Source of the DNA: G963665085 sp963665085
GTDB lineage: Bacteria; Bacteroidota; Bacteroidia; Bacteroidales; JAAAOM01
Length of the DNA stretch: 64,000 bases
Direction of reading: 5' to 3'
Assembly: GCA_963665085.2 (NCBI GenBank)
Contig: CAXXXS010000001.1
Coordinates: 5,051,749 to 5,115,748 of the forward strand
A program made the translations under genes and the position numbers. Below the pieces are notes generated by a model. That model searched no databases. It had not been told where the DNA came from and saw only the letters and a list, made by a program, of their open reading frames with translations. This document shows, piece by piece, positions 34,762 to 43,695 of the stretch. The stretch's first letter is position 1. Every line of letters starts with the position of its first letter.

Positions 34762-35632
34762 GCGCTAAATGGGTGTAAATTTGAGTAGATTCTAAACTGG
34801 CATGTCCTAAAAACTGGCTGACTTCTTCCAAAGTCATTCCCGTTTGTAAAAGGTGTGTAGCGATGGAGTGGCGCAAAGTATGGATTCCGATTTTCTTTTG
34901 TAGTTTGCTTGCTTCGGCTAATTTGTGAACCCTTTCTATTATTGCATTTCCGCAAAGTCGGTTTACTTGCATGCTTAAAAACAAAGCTTCTGGTTTTATA
35001 TTCTTAAAGCTTAATATCTGTTGCCTGGCTACATAGATATAATTCTCTAAATCTTCTCGTATGGCTTCGGTCATGGGAACATAGCGTTCTTTGTAATTCT
35101 TTCCTTTTCGTACATAAACCCGTTTTTCTTTTAATAAAATATCACTGACATTTAAACTTACACCTTCACTTCTCCTTAATCCACAGCCATAATAAATACT
35201 TAAAATAGCCCTGTCCCGGATTCCTAAAATACTGTTGTCGCAAACTTTGTAAAAGGCTTTAATTTCGGATTGTGTGAGGATGGTTTTTGTATTGGCTTTT
35301 TCTGCTTGCAGTTCCAGTTTTATTTCAATATCGGCTTTGCCGGTTTCTTGTAAGTATTTACTAAATCTCTTTAAAGCGTTGATATTGCTTATAATGTAGT
35401 TGTTTGATAAACTGCCGGATTTGGTTTTGTTCTTTCGGGTTTGTAGGTATTTGTGATAGTTGCTTATAATTTCAGGTTGCACCATTTCAAGGCTGCTTAC
35501 TTCATTTGTTTTCAGATAAAAGAAAAAATCCCTTACATAATTGGTCGATGCATAAACCGTGCTTTCTGCATATCCTATGGTGTTGAGCCACTTTCTAAAA
35601 CCGTCTTGTAATTGGGTGTATTTTGGGTTCAT
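34751..35632 (-). CDS. Tyrosine recombinase 1 of U3
   Basis: 293 residues, one change from U1 (Ser for Gly at residue 46) and the full R-K-H-R-H-Y set. DNA differences to U1 are mostly silent and gather in the first 350 bases of the gene, as if a conversion tract ended there. Confidence 0.92.
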   Translation of the reverse strand: MNPKYTQLQDGFRKWLNTIGYAESTVYASTNYVRDFFFYLKTNEVSSLEMVQPEIISNYHKYLQTRKNKTKSGSLSNNYIISNINALKRFSKYLQETGKADIEIKLELQAEKANTKTILTQSEIKAFYKVCDNSILGIRDRAILSIYYGCGLRRSEGVSLNVSDILLKEKRVYVRKGKNYKERYVPMTEAIREDLENYIYVARQQILSFKNIKPEALFLSMQVNRLCGNAIIERVHKLAEASKLQKKIGIHTLRHSIATHLLQTGMTLEEVSQFLGHASLESTQIYTHLAHEC

Positions 35633-35672
35633 CGGCTACGATGGTTTTTAAGGGTACATATTGCATTTTCTT

Positions 35673-35765
35673 AAGTATAACAGTTATTCTTGTTTAGGCT
35701 TTTATTTTCAATGAGTTACAAGGATAAAAACAGTGTTATTCTTCTGTTATACTAATGTTACACTT
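35673..35765. repeat. Iteron-like repeats of U3
   Basis: AAGTATAAC (inverted) at 35673, GTTATTCTT at 35683 and 35735, GTTATACTA at 35746 and GTTACACTT at 35757; the last three are 11 bases apart. Confidence 0.65.
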
Positions 35766-38401
35766 CTTGTTTTACTTCGTATCTGCTCTAAAACCTCGTT
35801 CATTACATCGGTTCCGGCTTGCAGTTTTTCGTAATCATCCCATCGGTAAATTTCATATTCAAAGCCTGTTTTGCGGTTGCCTCCTGTCTTTCGGATAAAT
35901 CCCCGGCTTTCGAGTTCGTACATGTAGCGGTTTACTTTCATGGGATACATTCTAAGCCTTTCTCGGACTTCCTTTACATAAAAGTTTTCTTTCTTCTCCT
36001 TTGTTATCCAACGTTTCAGGCTCTCGAAGAACTCACGGACTGCCCGGGGCAGTTCATCGGATTTCGCCAGTAGTACCTCTTTTAAAAGTATGTTTGCCCA
36101 TTCTATATCTTCCAATGTGGTTTCAATGTAGCGTTCTCCTGTTGTCTGGTCTGTTTTTATTTCCCGTTGGTATTGGTGGTAAAAGGTTATGGTTTCTATG
36201 GTTGCCAGATAATGGCTATTTGTTCTTAGTGGCTTAAAAATGTATTCTGGTAGCTTTAATAATTCAGCGTAAGGGTTTCTTACTTTGATGGGTTTTAGTA
36301 CCGTTTGCATATCCTTAAAAAACTCTTTCAGTTCGTTTTCTTCTTTGCTGTTTACTTTCCCTGCCGATAATCTGCGCTGATATTCCATGATGTGTTCTTT
36401 TTGTTGGTTGCTGCCATCCAAATAAATCAATAAACTACGGTTTGAGTTGTCCTCATAAAGCTGTTCCCTTGTGGTTGTTCCTGCCAAGCAAATCGGACCT
36501 TCAACATGGAGTGTAATAGTTTTAAGGTTTCCTTTGCTGTCTTTTATGGGGATGGTTTTTGATATTTTCTTTTTGCTTTGTAATTCTCTTAATGGGTAGA
36601 GTACATCTTGCGCCCCGTCCATGTCCTCGATTAATACCAGTTTGTGTTTTAGCTCTTTTCTGTCAAAATAGTAAAAGGCGTTTTCTGATAGTATGGTAAT
36701 TTCAAGCTTTTCTTGCTCGGGTATCAGTTCACTTACTTTTTCCTGCAGGTAGGTTTTGCCAGTTCCGGAAGCTCCTAAACTGATAATGTGCAAAGGTTGT
36801 TCTCTAAGTCTTGACGTAAATATCAGGTACATTAACAGGCGGTTGTTTTCTTCTCCTATCATTCCGGTTCTGCCGATGTCGTTATTTGTCCGCTCCATCA
36901 GTTTGGGAGCTTTCAGATAGTTGATTGCTTTATTTTGTCTGTGTTCTGTTAGCTGCCTTGATTGTGGTTTCTGCTCTTTTTGGCTTTCAATTTTGCTTAA
37001 TCGGTATTGTTCTATTTGGTCGGTCAGCTCTGCAATGGCTCGTTTTAAAATAGTTGTTCCAATTTCTAGTTGCTCGCATGCTTTATTGATAAACTTTTCT
37101 AAATAATCAGAGTGATACAAGTCCAAAGTATGGCGGATACTATGTAGTGGGTCGTTTGTATCGGTTCTGCTTATTTTTAAGGTAATGCGCAGCCTGTCGA
37201 TTTGCTGTAGGTTAATTCCGCCTAAGATTATTATTTGCAGTTCTTCGGTGGTGTAAGTTATAAAATCAGGGTTTCGTGTGTTTAGTTTTGCTGTGGTTCT
37301 TGGTGGTGTTGGTAGTGGTTCAGTTTTTTCAACTAAAAGAAAAGGTTTTCTATTCTCTAAAAGGTGGGTAAAAATATCAGCATCATAAGCCACTGATAAG
37401 CTGTTCACGTCTTCGCCTTCGGGCGTTTCAACCTTGCTTAGTTTTATGTGTGGTAATAATTCACTTAGTTCTTTCTGATACTTTTCTATTGCTTCATTTC
37501 CGGCTTTGTCTCCATCAAAAAAGAAGATTATTTCTTGTAGGTACTGCAGCTCCTTTATTGCTTGTTTGTGTTCTTCTGTAAGTCCGTTTGTTCCGTAGCA
37601 GCTTAATAGTTCGTATTGGTTTGTAATCTCCTGTATTTGTAAAAGTGTTGCTGTGTCTATGATTGCTTCGGTTAATATTAACCTGGTGGTTGCTTGTTTT
37701 GGATAGCCTGGATAAAGTCCGGTTCTGTTTACCGTGTAATAATGTTTGGCGTTTTTGTTGTCGATTATCGAGCGACCGTATAAACTGGTAATTTGGTTTT
37801 GTTTGTTCTTTAATGAGAAGATTACACAGTCTTTTGCAAAAGCGGTGTAGGTTGTGCCGTTGGCATTGGGAACACTTCCATTATAAGGGATTAAAAGCCC
37901 TGCATTGATACAGGCTTCTTGTTCTTTGGCTTCCAGTTTGCCACGGTGGTGGAACTGTCCGCTATTGTAACCAAGTTCTAATAATTCGTGGCTTAGGTTT
38001 CTACTTTGTAAATATTCCTTGGGCTTCTTGGCTACGCTGCTGTTTAATCCGTTTTGGAAGTAGCTAAATATTTTGGTTAATATTTCGGTGTGGTTCTCCT
38101 TGGGTTGGCTCTTTTGTGGTTTCGGCTTTCCGTTGATTGGTTTAATATCTCCTGTTAGTTCCGTTGCTTTTAATAATCCTTTGTGCTTGCTTCCTTCTTT
38201 CAATGTGCAAAATTCTATCTGGTCGCCATTCTTGCCACAACCAAAACAGTTAAAAGTATTGGTGTTCGGGTAAATCTTCATGCTTGGCTTATCATCGGCA
38301 TGGAAAGGACATTTAAGCATATTGTTTCGGTCAGCTTGTAAGCCGTAATGTTGTAGAACTGTTTGGATGTTTAAACGTGCCTTGATATCTTCTATTTCCA
38401 T
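35747..38401 (-). CDS. CHC2/Toprim/AAA primase-helicase of U3
   Basis: 884 residues. Zinc finger, Toprim, Walker A and B motifs are all intact. The first 30 residues (MEIEDIKARLNIQTVLQHYG) differ from U1, but from GDQIEFCTLKEGSKHKG for some 240 residues the two are identical; they then differ again (ILLVEKTEPLPTPPR linker). The gene is thus a mosaic of U1-like and distinct segments. Confidence 0.9.
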   Translation of the reverse strand: MEIEDIKARLNIQTVLQHYGLQADRNNMLKCPFHADDKPSMKIYPNTNTFNCFGCGKNGDQIEFCTLKEGSKHKGLLKATELTGDIKPINGKPKPQKSQPKENHTEILTKIFSYFQNGLNSSVAKKPKEYLQSRNLSHELLELGYNSGQFHHRGKLEAKEQEACINAGLLIPYNGSVPNANGTTYTAFAKDCVIFSLKNKQNQITSLYGRSIIDNKNAKHYYTVNRTGLYPGYPKQATTRLILTEAIIDTATLLQIQEITNQYELLSCYGTNGLTEEHKQAIKELQYLQEIIFFFDGDKAGNEAIEKYQKELSELLPHIKLSKVETPEGEDVNSLSVAYDADIFTHLLENRKPFLLVEKTEPLPTPPRTTAKLNTRNPDFITYTTEELQIIILGGINLQQIDRLRITLKISRTDTNDPLHSIRHTLDLYHSDYLEKFINKACEQLEIGTTILKRAIAELTDQIEQYRLSKIESQKEQKPQSRQLTEHRQNKAINYLKAPKLMERTNNDIGRTGMIGEENNRLLMYLIFTSRLREQPLHIISLGASGTGKTYLQEKVSELIPEQEKLEITILSENAFYYFDRKELKHKLVLIEDMDGAQDVLYPLRELQSKKKISKTIPIKDSKGNLKTITLHVEGPICLAGTTTREQLYEDNSNRSLLIYLDGSNQQKEHIMEYQRRLSAGKVNSKEENELKEFFKDMQTVLKPIKVRNPYAELLKLPEYIFKPLRTNSHYLATIETITFYHQYQREIKTDQTTGERYIETTLEDIEWANILLKEVLLAKSDELPRAVREFFESLKRWITKEKKENFYVKEVRERLRMYPMKVNRYMYELESRGFIRKTGGNRKTGFEYEIYRWDDYEKLQAGTDVMNEVLEQIRSKTRSVTLV

Positions 38402-38555
38402 AGTGAAAAATATTTATCTGCTCATATTTGGCACAAATGTATAATATCTATTTCAAAACCTAAAATATTTATGATTTTATTATTCCATTTATTAGCGGTA
38501 TTTTTACGCATACGTCTAATTAAAGCGGTTTTAGTACCATATATATTACAACGAC
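38402..38555. promoter_or_regulatory. Divergent promoter region of U3
   Basis: The 154-base gap between the primase and Xre genes must drive both. TATTTTTA near 38500 is a possible -7 box. TTAGCGGTATTTTTA and TTAAAGCGGTTTTAG are similar 15-base elements that could be Xre operators. Neither resembles the U1 or U4 gap, in line with the different Xre protein. Confidence 0.4.
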
Positions 38556-38897
38556 ATGGAGAGCTTTGGTAAAAAACTAAGAGAATGCAGGGAAGCTAAA
38601 GGGCTTTCGCAAAGTGAACTGGCAAGGCAACTTGACACGCACCATTCCATTATAGGTAAATATGAACGGGATGAAGTAAAACCCTCTATTGATGTGGTTA
38701 AAAAAATTACCGGATTACTTGGAACAACTGTTGGCTATTTGCTTGGAGAAACGCAGGAAACCAACCTTTTTAAAGACCCCAACTTATTAAAGCGGTTTAA
38801 CGAAATTAACAGCTTAGACGAAAAAGAAAAGGAATGTGTGTATTCCTTAATGGATGCATTCCTCGCTAAAAGTAAATTACAAAGTATTCTAAAATAA
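38556..38897 (+). CDS. Xre-family regulator of U3
   Basis: 113 residues. HTH_3 domain KLRECREAKGLSQSELARQL, then SIIGKYERDEVKPSIDVVKKI; tail EINSLDEKEKECVYSLMDAFLAKSKLQS, which shares the DAFLAKSKLQS end with U1 although the DNA-binding half differs. Divergent to the U3 primase gene. Confidence 0.9.
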   Translation: MESFGKKLRECREAKGLSQSELARQLDTHHSIIGKYERDEVKPSIDVVKKITGLLGTTVGYLLGETQETNLFKDPNLLKRFNEINSLDEKEKECVYSLMDAFLAKSKLQSILK

Positions 38898-38904
38898 AAT
38901 AAAA

Positions 38905-38926
38905 AACCCGGACGTGCCGGGCTTTT
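38905..38926. terminator. Bidirectional terminator of U3
   Basis: CCCGG/CCGGG hairpin with a 5-base loop, A run before and seven Ts after, between Xre and immunity genes. Confidence 0.8.
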
Positions 38927-38931
38927 TTTAT

Positions 38932-39657
38932 TTAATCTTTATACAACTTATCTAGTGTTTCATTATCCCAACCAGGAAAACAAATTGGGTTATCCTTAGT
39001 ACTTTTCAGCTCGCCTTTTTTATATACTTTTGTGGCACTTAGGTTAAAATCAGCATCATAACTAACCCAAACACCATCCTTCTTACCTTCTATCCAATTT
39101 CCATAATTTGTAGCATAGCCATACCAAGAATAATTCATTTCAACTCCATCTTTAAGGTCATTTTTATAGTCTATGACACTCTTTATTCTTTTCCCTGGAT
39201 AATAGTAGTATAGCCGCCCACTAAAACAATAACCACTTTCCTTACATAAGCCATATTCAATTTTATATTTAATATCCCCATTGTTATAATACGCCTCTTG
39301 TCGATATAAAATGTTTGCCTCCACGTAAAGCGCCTTATTAATCTTTTCTAACCGAAGTGTATCTTTAATTAAAAAATACTCAAACTTATCTTCTAGCTTA
39401 TCCGTGTTTATAAGCTCTACTGTCAGAGTATCATTACTTATATACCACTTTCCCTTCATATATTTCTCTGCGGTTTCATATATTGGGGTAAAATGTGCCG
39501 TTGAATCAGGGAAAAGCCTTAGATAGTAGCCATGAGTAAATCCGCATGACATTGTCCAATATTTCCCACTTAAATCAGTTTGACCAATACTTGTGTTTTC
39601 AAGTATTAGAAGTAACGTTAAAATCCCGATTACTTTTAGATTAATTTTAATACTCAT
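38932..39657 (-). CDS. Exported MORN-repeat-like immunity protein of U3
   Basis: 241 residues. A Sec signal (INLKVIGILTLLLILENTSIGQ) comes first. The middle (GKYWTMSCGFTHGYYLRLFP to IKDTLRLEKI) resembles a lipocalin-like sheet. The C-terminal part has repeats of the MORN/YwqK antitoxin type: YYNNGDIKYKIEY, SGRLYYYYPGKRIKSVIDY, GNWIEGKKDGVWVSYD. YwqK-like proteins are known as antitoxins. It overlaps the tip gene by 11 bases. Confidence 0.75.
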   Translation of the reverse strand: MSIKINLKVIGILTLLLILENTSIGQTDLSGKYWTMSCGFTHGYYLRLFPDSTAHFTPIYETAEKYMKGKWYISNDTLTVELINTDKLEDKFEYFLIKDTLRLEKINKALYVEANILYRQEAYYNNGDIKYKIEYGLCKESGYCFSGRLYYYYPGKRIKSVIDYKNDLKDGVEMNYSWYGYATNYGNWIEGKKDGVWVSYDADFNLSATKVYKKGELKSTKDNPICFPGWDNETLDKLYKD

Positions 39658-40432
39658 TTCTAATTCTAAGTTTATTAAATGGTCTAAACCTGTTTAAATC
39701 TCTAGTTACAGCATTCTGATAACGAACAGCTCTATGTTCCGAGTATGTACCATATCTTTGTTGTGCATTACTTCCCACACCTGGCTTCATGTTATCTGTA
39801 TTCATTCGTCCTTTATCATTATCTACAGCGTGGGTTAGTTCATGTCCAAATAAAACTTTCTTATTTACGCCATTGTCCTTAAGCACATCTTTCATTCCTT
39901 TTCCATCTCCAATATAGATATTTGTACCTACGCCAGTCCCATCTTTGTGCGAAGTAATTTCAGCGTGTTCTCCCTGCCATTTATCCATTGCAGCGTCATG
40001 TGCGGCTGCATCTTTTATCCCCATGGTTATATTTCCATCAGAATCAATATTAGTTTCTATTTCAGGTGGCGCAGGTTTTGACTCATTATGTGCGTCTAAC
40101 TCTTTACTGATAACCCTTGAACCCGCACCATCTATCTGATGTATCGTGTGTGTATTCTCTGACTTCATTAAAGTATTCAACTGGTTCCTCATAGTTCCTG
40201 AAGCAACCCATCCGGCTGCAAGTTGTACTGTAGTTTTGACCTTAAACCAGAAACTAGCGTCTTTGTCATACTCAATATCCATTCCCGTTGGGTCAATAAA
40301 AATCATTGGATTATTTGCAACATAGGCGAAAGGACTTAAGTCAAAATAATTCTCAGCATGGGGGTCAATAGTAGTAAATCGTCCTAATGAAGCATCATAC
40401 ATCCGTGCCCCATAATCATACCAACCTACTTT
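39647..40432 (-). CDS. Orphan RHS tip with HExxH metallopeptidase domain (U3)
   Basis: Open from 40432, reading VGWYDYGARMYDASLGRFTTIDP and NPMIFIDPTGMD. From the first Met (40402), the zinc-binding motif H187-E-L-T-H191 in LFGHELTHAVDND is followed by further acidic residues; TNIYIGDGKGM precedes it. The layout is like M91 (NleD-type) effector peptidases. The target is unknown, and the exported immunity protein points to the envelope. It is disconnected from an RHS core and so is probably silent. Confidence 0.75.
   Translation of the reverse strand, partial: KVGWYDYGARMYDASLGRFTTIDPHAENYFDLSPFAYVANNPMIFIDPTGMDIEYDKDASFWFKVKTTVQLAAGWVASGTMRNQLNTLMKSENTHTIHQIDGAGSRVISKELDAHNESKPAPPEIETNIDSDGNITMGIKDAAAHDAAMDKWQGEHAEITSHKDGTGVGTNIYIGDGKGMKDVLKDNGVNKKVLFGHELTHAVDNDKGRMNTDNMKPGVGSNAQQRYGTYSEHRAVRYQNAVTRDLNRFRPFNKLRIRNEY
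40413..40425. other. Unit junction J4: 13-bp recombination core
   Basis: TAATCATACCAAC between the U3 tip and the type-B left end of U4. The bases after it are CTACTTTTCAAAAACC, unlike type A. Confidence 0.8.
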
Positions 40433-40862
40433 TCAAAAACCACTTTTCCATTCAGCACCAGACATCCAGGAACAAACAGTTAAAAATCAAAGAACTTGCT
40501 CCCAAAAATACACTTTTCATTTCAGATAAAAGAAAAAATTGAAAGTAATTCCCACGTACCAGTCAACCCTAAAACGTCCCTTCTGCTGCCTGGTACTCCC
40601 CATGCCAGCCCTTCTGTGGTTTTCCTTTCCCAACGCTATTTACAGCACATTCCCTTTTTATTTTTAATTGAGATTTTATTTGAAGCTGTAAAATAAAAAG
40701 TCAAAGAGCTGTAAATGCCGACCCACAGATAAAACCACCCAAAGCTAAGTAACATAATAAACCTTATGGGAGCAGCCGCACGAAGAACCAGCCCACAAAC
40801 CAAAGCCGTCAGTCATAAGGGTTATTATGTTAAATAGCCCCGCAGCCTGCCCGCCCACGGCC

Positions 40863-40929
40863 ATTAAAATAGAATAACTTTTTTTCTTGTTTATTTTTTA
40901 AGGGTAAAAAGTTATTTCCATTTTAACAG
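40863..40929. repeat. Inverted repeat shared with type-A units
   Basis: ATTAAAATAGAATAACTTTT pairs with AAAAGTTATT...TTTTAA across a T-rich loop. It is the counterpart of 16131-16197. Confidence 0.75.
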
Positions 40930-41169
40930 CCCAATATCATCATCATTCATATTTTAAGTTTTCAATTAAAAGAAAAAAGGTTAAAAAATATGGTGTTGAT
41001 GATGTGCTGTTGGAACGGGAAATAACCCTTGCAGAACGTTTCAAATTAAGCACTGAAGATTTTGGGTTATTCTCGTTTCAATAGCATTCTTAGGGGTGGT
41101 GGTCGGGGTTTTGGTGGATAGATATTTCAACAAGGGTTTGCAAAACTCTTGTTACCGCTACTGTGGCAG

Positions 41170-41243
41170 CAAACAGCTTTTTGATTTTAGCTTTTACCTT
41201 TAAAAATCCAACTAATCAAAAGCTAAAATCAATATGCTGTTTG
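41170..41243. repeat. 26-base near-perfect inverted repeat (type B)
   Basis: Arms at 41170-41195 and 41218-41243 match at 24 of 26 positions, with a 22-base loop. It is the strongest hairpin of the type-B region. Confidence 0.85.
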
Positions 41244-41286
41244 TCAGCGTCGGCGTGGGTCGGGGAGCGTGGATTGAGCGGCTATT

Positions 41287-41380
41287 TTGCATAATACTTG
41301 TTATAGCGACACTTTTTACCTTAATCAAAATAAACAACTCAAAAAGTGTGCGAAGCGAACCTATAACTCGTATTATGTAA
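41287..41380. repeat. Imperfect inverted repeat near the recombinase genes (type B)
   Basis: TTGCATAATAC...GTTATAG and ACACTTTTT on the left pair with AAAAAGTGT, CTATAAC and GTATTATGTAA on the right. The right arm also pairs with 40736-40759, so two alternative folds are possible. Confidence 0.7.
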
Positions 41381-41638
41381 CTTAGCTTTGGGTAATTTTT
41401 TCGGGCGTGTCTTTTTGTTTCAAGCGTTGGCACGGCTCTTTGCTTTTTTTGTTTTTACCGCTTAAAAATCCATTTCAATTAAAACAAAAAAGCAATGTGC
41501 CGTTTGTGGGTCGGACAAAAAGCATGACGGAAAAAATTACAGAAGGGCCGGCGTAGGGGAAGGGCAAAAAAGACCGTGCAAGCTTAGAGGTACGAGAAGC
41601 GGGGATTTTTTGACCTGTGGGGCGGGTTGGCTTGTGGG

Positions 41639-42652
41639 TTATCTTAATGGATGGTGTTGGTTTAAAGCTTCCTGTAAATCTTCTAAGTTATTGGTTTGGT
41701 AGCGTTCGGTTGTGCTTACATACCTGTGTCCGGCTTTGTACTGAACATTTCTGACATCTTCTATTTTTAACCATTCAGCTATTACACTTTGCCGGATTTG
41801 TCCGCAGCTTCTGACTTTCGGGTTTATTTGCTGCAAAGCCTTGATTAAATGGTGTTGGCTGTTTTTGATGTTGGTCGAGCCGTTTACGCTTATTACCAGT
41901 TGGTTTTCTAATCGCTTAAAGTCTGGTTTTTCCGCTTTCCTTCCTGACCAGCTGGGTGTTTTTCGGATTGCTAGTAAGATTGCCGGTCTTGTTTCGTTTA
42001 AGTATTCCTGAAGCTCGATTATCTGGCTTGCTTCAAGTTCTAAAGTCCTTCCGTTGCTGTGCTTTCCTCCCGGTATTTCTATTTTACCTGATTTTAGTTT
42101 TATGTTGCCTGGTTCCAGTTTATGAAGTTCATCTGTTGTTACTGCCTGGTTGATTAGTAAGCTTAAAATAATTTTGTTTCTCGTGGTTCTCAGGTCGTAA
42201 GGTTGGTACTGGTTGTAAAGTTCCTTTAGCTCTTTTTTATCGAGTAAATTATTTGGAACACTTGACCGCTTTCCTTTTAAAAACAAGCCTGATGCAGGGT
42301 TCTTTAATGTTTCGCCTTTACTCTGTAAATACTCGTAATATTTGCGGATAGCTGATAATTTTCGGTTGGTAAGTTTCAGGCTGTCGCCTTTTTCCCTGCA
42401 ATAATCAATGTAAATAAGTAAATCATTGTAGCTTACCTGTTCAAGCTTTTGGAGCTTTTGCCAGTCTAAAAAACAGGCTGTATAATTCTTAAATTGCCGG
42501 ATGGTGTTTGGTTCATAGTTTTGTTTCTTCAGGTAAATTTCCAACTGCTGAAGGATTCCGGTAAATTTCTTTTTTAAGTGGCTGTATTTACTCGCATTGC
42601 TTCCCGATGTCGCTTTGCTTATCGGGATTTCGCTTTGCTCAACATTCTTCAT
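41639..42652 (-). CDS. Tyrosine recombinase 2 of U4 (degenerate active site)
   Basis: 337 residues, distant from the type-A copies but with the same defects: INQAVTTDEL at box I (no arginine) and GQIRQSVIAEWL at box II (arginine without the HxxR histidine), while GHRYVSTTERY keeps histidine and tyrosine. Shared loss across such divergent copies shows an old and maintained specialisation. It overlaps recombinase 1 by 14 bases. Confidence 0.85.
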   Translation of the reverse strand: MKNVEQSEIPISKATSGSNASKYSHLKKKFTGILQQLEIYLKKQNYEPNTIRQFKNYTACFLDWQKLQKLEQVSYNDLLIYIDYCREKGDSLKLTNRKLSAIRKYYEYLQSKGETLKNPASGLFLKGKRSSVPNNLLDKKELKELYNQYQPYDLRTTRNKIILSLLINQAVTTDELHKLEPGNIKLKSGKIEIPGGKHSNGRTLELEASQIIELQEYLNETRPAILLAIRKTPSWSGRKAEKPDFKRLENQLVISVNGSTNIKNSQHHLIKALQQINPKVRSCGQIRQSVIAEWLKIEDVRNVQYKAGHRYVSTTERYQTNNLEDLQEALNQHHPLR

Positions 42653-43532
42653 TTGATATGTGTGTATAGATTTGGGTACTTTCTAAGCTGCTATGACCTA
42701 AGAACCGTTTTATTTTGTCCAGTTCCATTCCTGATTGTAAAAGATGTGTGGCGATGGAGTGCCGCAAGGCATGCAAACCAGCTTCTTTGTTTATTTCCGC
42801 TTTATCCTTCAGGCTTTGCAACCTTTCAGCCATTCCATTGCTTCCTAATCGGCTTCCCTTTACAGTTAAAAACAAAGCTTTTACAGGTGATTTCATTAAT
42901 GTTGGTCTGGCATAGTCAACATAGTTTTGCAGTTCTTCTTTTACGGCTTCTGTCATTGGAACATAGCGTTCTTTATAGTTTTTCCCTTTCCGAACATAAA
43001 CCAGGTTCTTATTAAAAAGTATGTCGTCTGCATCAAGGTTCAACCCTTCATTTCTTCTTAATCCACAACCATAATAAACGGCTAACATTGCTTTATCTCT
43101 CATCCCTAACACATCGCTATCACAAGCAGAGTAAAGCTCTTTGATTTCTTCTTTGCTAAATATGGTTTTTATGTTCCTGGTGCTTCCTTGTAATTGTATA
43201 TCGACTTCGAAGCTGTCTTGTCCTGTTTCCCTTAAATAGCGGGTAAAACGCCTTAATGATTGTTGGTGTGTCCTGAGTGTATTTTTGCTTAGTTTGCCGT
43301 TTTTGGTCTGGTTCTTACGCTCTTTCAGGTAATCGAAGTATTTTAACACTACTGGTTTTGTTATTTCCGTTATCGCTTTAATTCCCTGTTTTTCCAACCA
43401 GTTAAAGAACTCACGGACACGCACAGGATTGTAATTAATGGTTGTCGGTTCAAAGTTCAACGTCCTTAACCACTTTTGGAAGGCTGTTTCAAGCCTGATA
43501 AATTCCGGTGTTTGTATCGTCAGTTTCTGCAT
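42639..43532 (-). CDS. Tyrosine recombinase 1 of U4
   Basis: 297 residues with all catalytic residues: GCGLRRNEG, RKGKNYKERYVP, HALRHSIATHLLQSG, LGHSSLEST, IYTHI. The N-terminal half (LETAFQKWLRTLNFEPTTIN, then VREFFNWLEKQGIKAITEI) is type-B specific. As its unit uses the same 13-bp core, its specificity must include the shared RHS side. Confidence 0.92.
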   Translation of the reverse strand: MQKLTIQTPEFIRLETAFQKWLRTLNFEPTTINYNPVRVREFFNWLEKQGIKAITEITKPVVLKYFDYLKERKNQTKNGKLSKNTLRTHQQSLRRFTRYLRETGQDSFEVDIQLQGSTRNIKTIFSKEEIKELYSACDSDVLGMRDKAMLAVYYGCGLRRNEGLNLDADDILFNKNLVYVRKGKNYKERYVPMTEAVKEELQNYVDYARPTLMKSPVKALFLTVKGSRLGSNGMAERLQSLKDKAEINKEAGLHALRHSIATHLLQSGMELDKIKRFLGHSSLESTQIYTHISNEEC

Positions 43533-43560
43533 TTTTTATAGGGGGTCTTGCTCTTCCTCT

Positions 43561-43695
43561 GTTATACTTGTTATACTGTTATACTTCATCATAAGTACCT
43601 GATAATTAATTTTATCAAATGGGTCTATGACCCTGTTATACTTATGTTACACTTGTGTTATACTTAACTTTTTCTTGTTTTAAGCTGTTATACTT
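43561..43695. repeat. Iteron-like repeats of U4
   Basis: GTTATACTT or close variants at 43561, 43570, 43578, 43635, 43646 (GTTACACTT), 43657 and 43687. Three of them (43635, 43646, 43657) are spaced 11 bases apart. The set overlaps the last codons of the primase gene. Confidence 0.7.

Larger units (their letters stand above)
32353..40412 (-). mobile_element. Tip-cassette mobile unit U3 (type A left end, 8,060 bp)
   Basis: Backbone almost identical to U1 through both recombinases and much of the primase, but with a different primase N terminus and C-terminal details, a different Xre regulator and a metallopeptidase tip with its own immunity gene. Confidence 0.8.
40426..41638. repeat. U4 non-coding left region (type B) with a long-range inverted repeat
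   Basis: 1.2 kb without a supportable gene. Its left third is complementary to its right third in the same order: 40736-40759 with 41371-41394 (22 of 24 bases), CAAAGAGC near 40703 with GCTCTTTG near 41434, the CAGCACATT stretch near 40643 with AATGTGC near 41494, and GCCCTTCTGT near 40617 with ACAGAAGGGC near 41539. The whole could fold into one giant branched hairpin. Confidence 0.7.

Noticed and set aside
42578..43015. 145-residue plus-strand frame opposite recombinase 1 in U4 and U5
   Set aside because: It is the antisense shadow of a highly conserved recombinase gene; the composition is typical of antisense frames.
43561..43695. CRISPR array, because of short regular repeats
   Set aside because: The repeats are 9 bases with 8-57 base gaps, lie partly in a coding region, and there is no cas gene.
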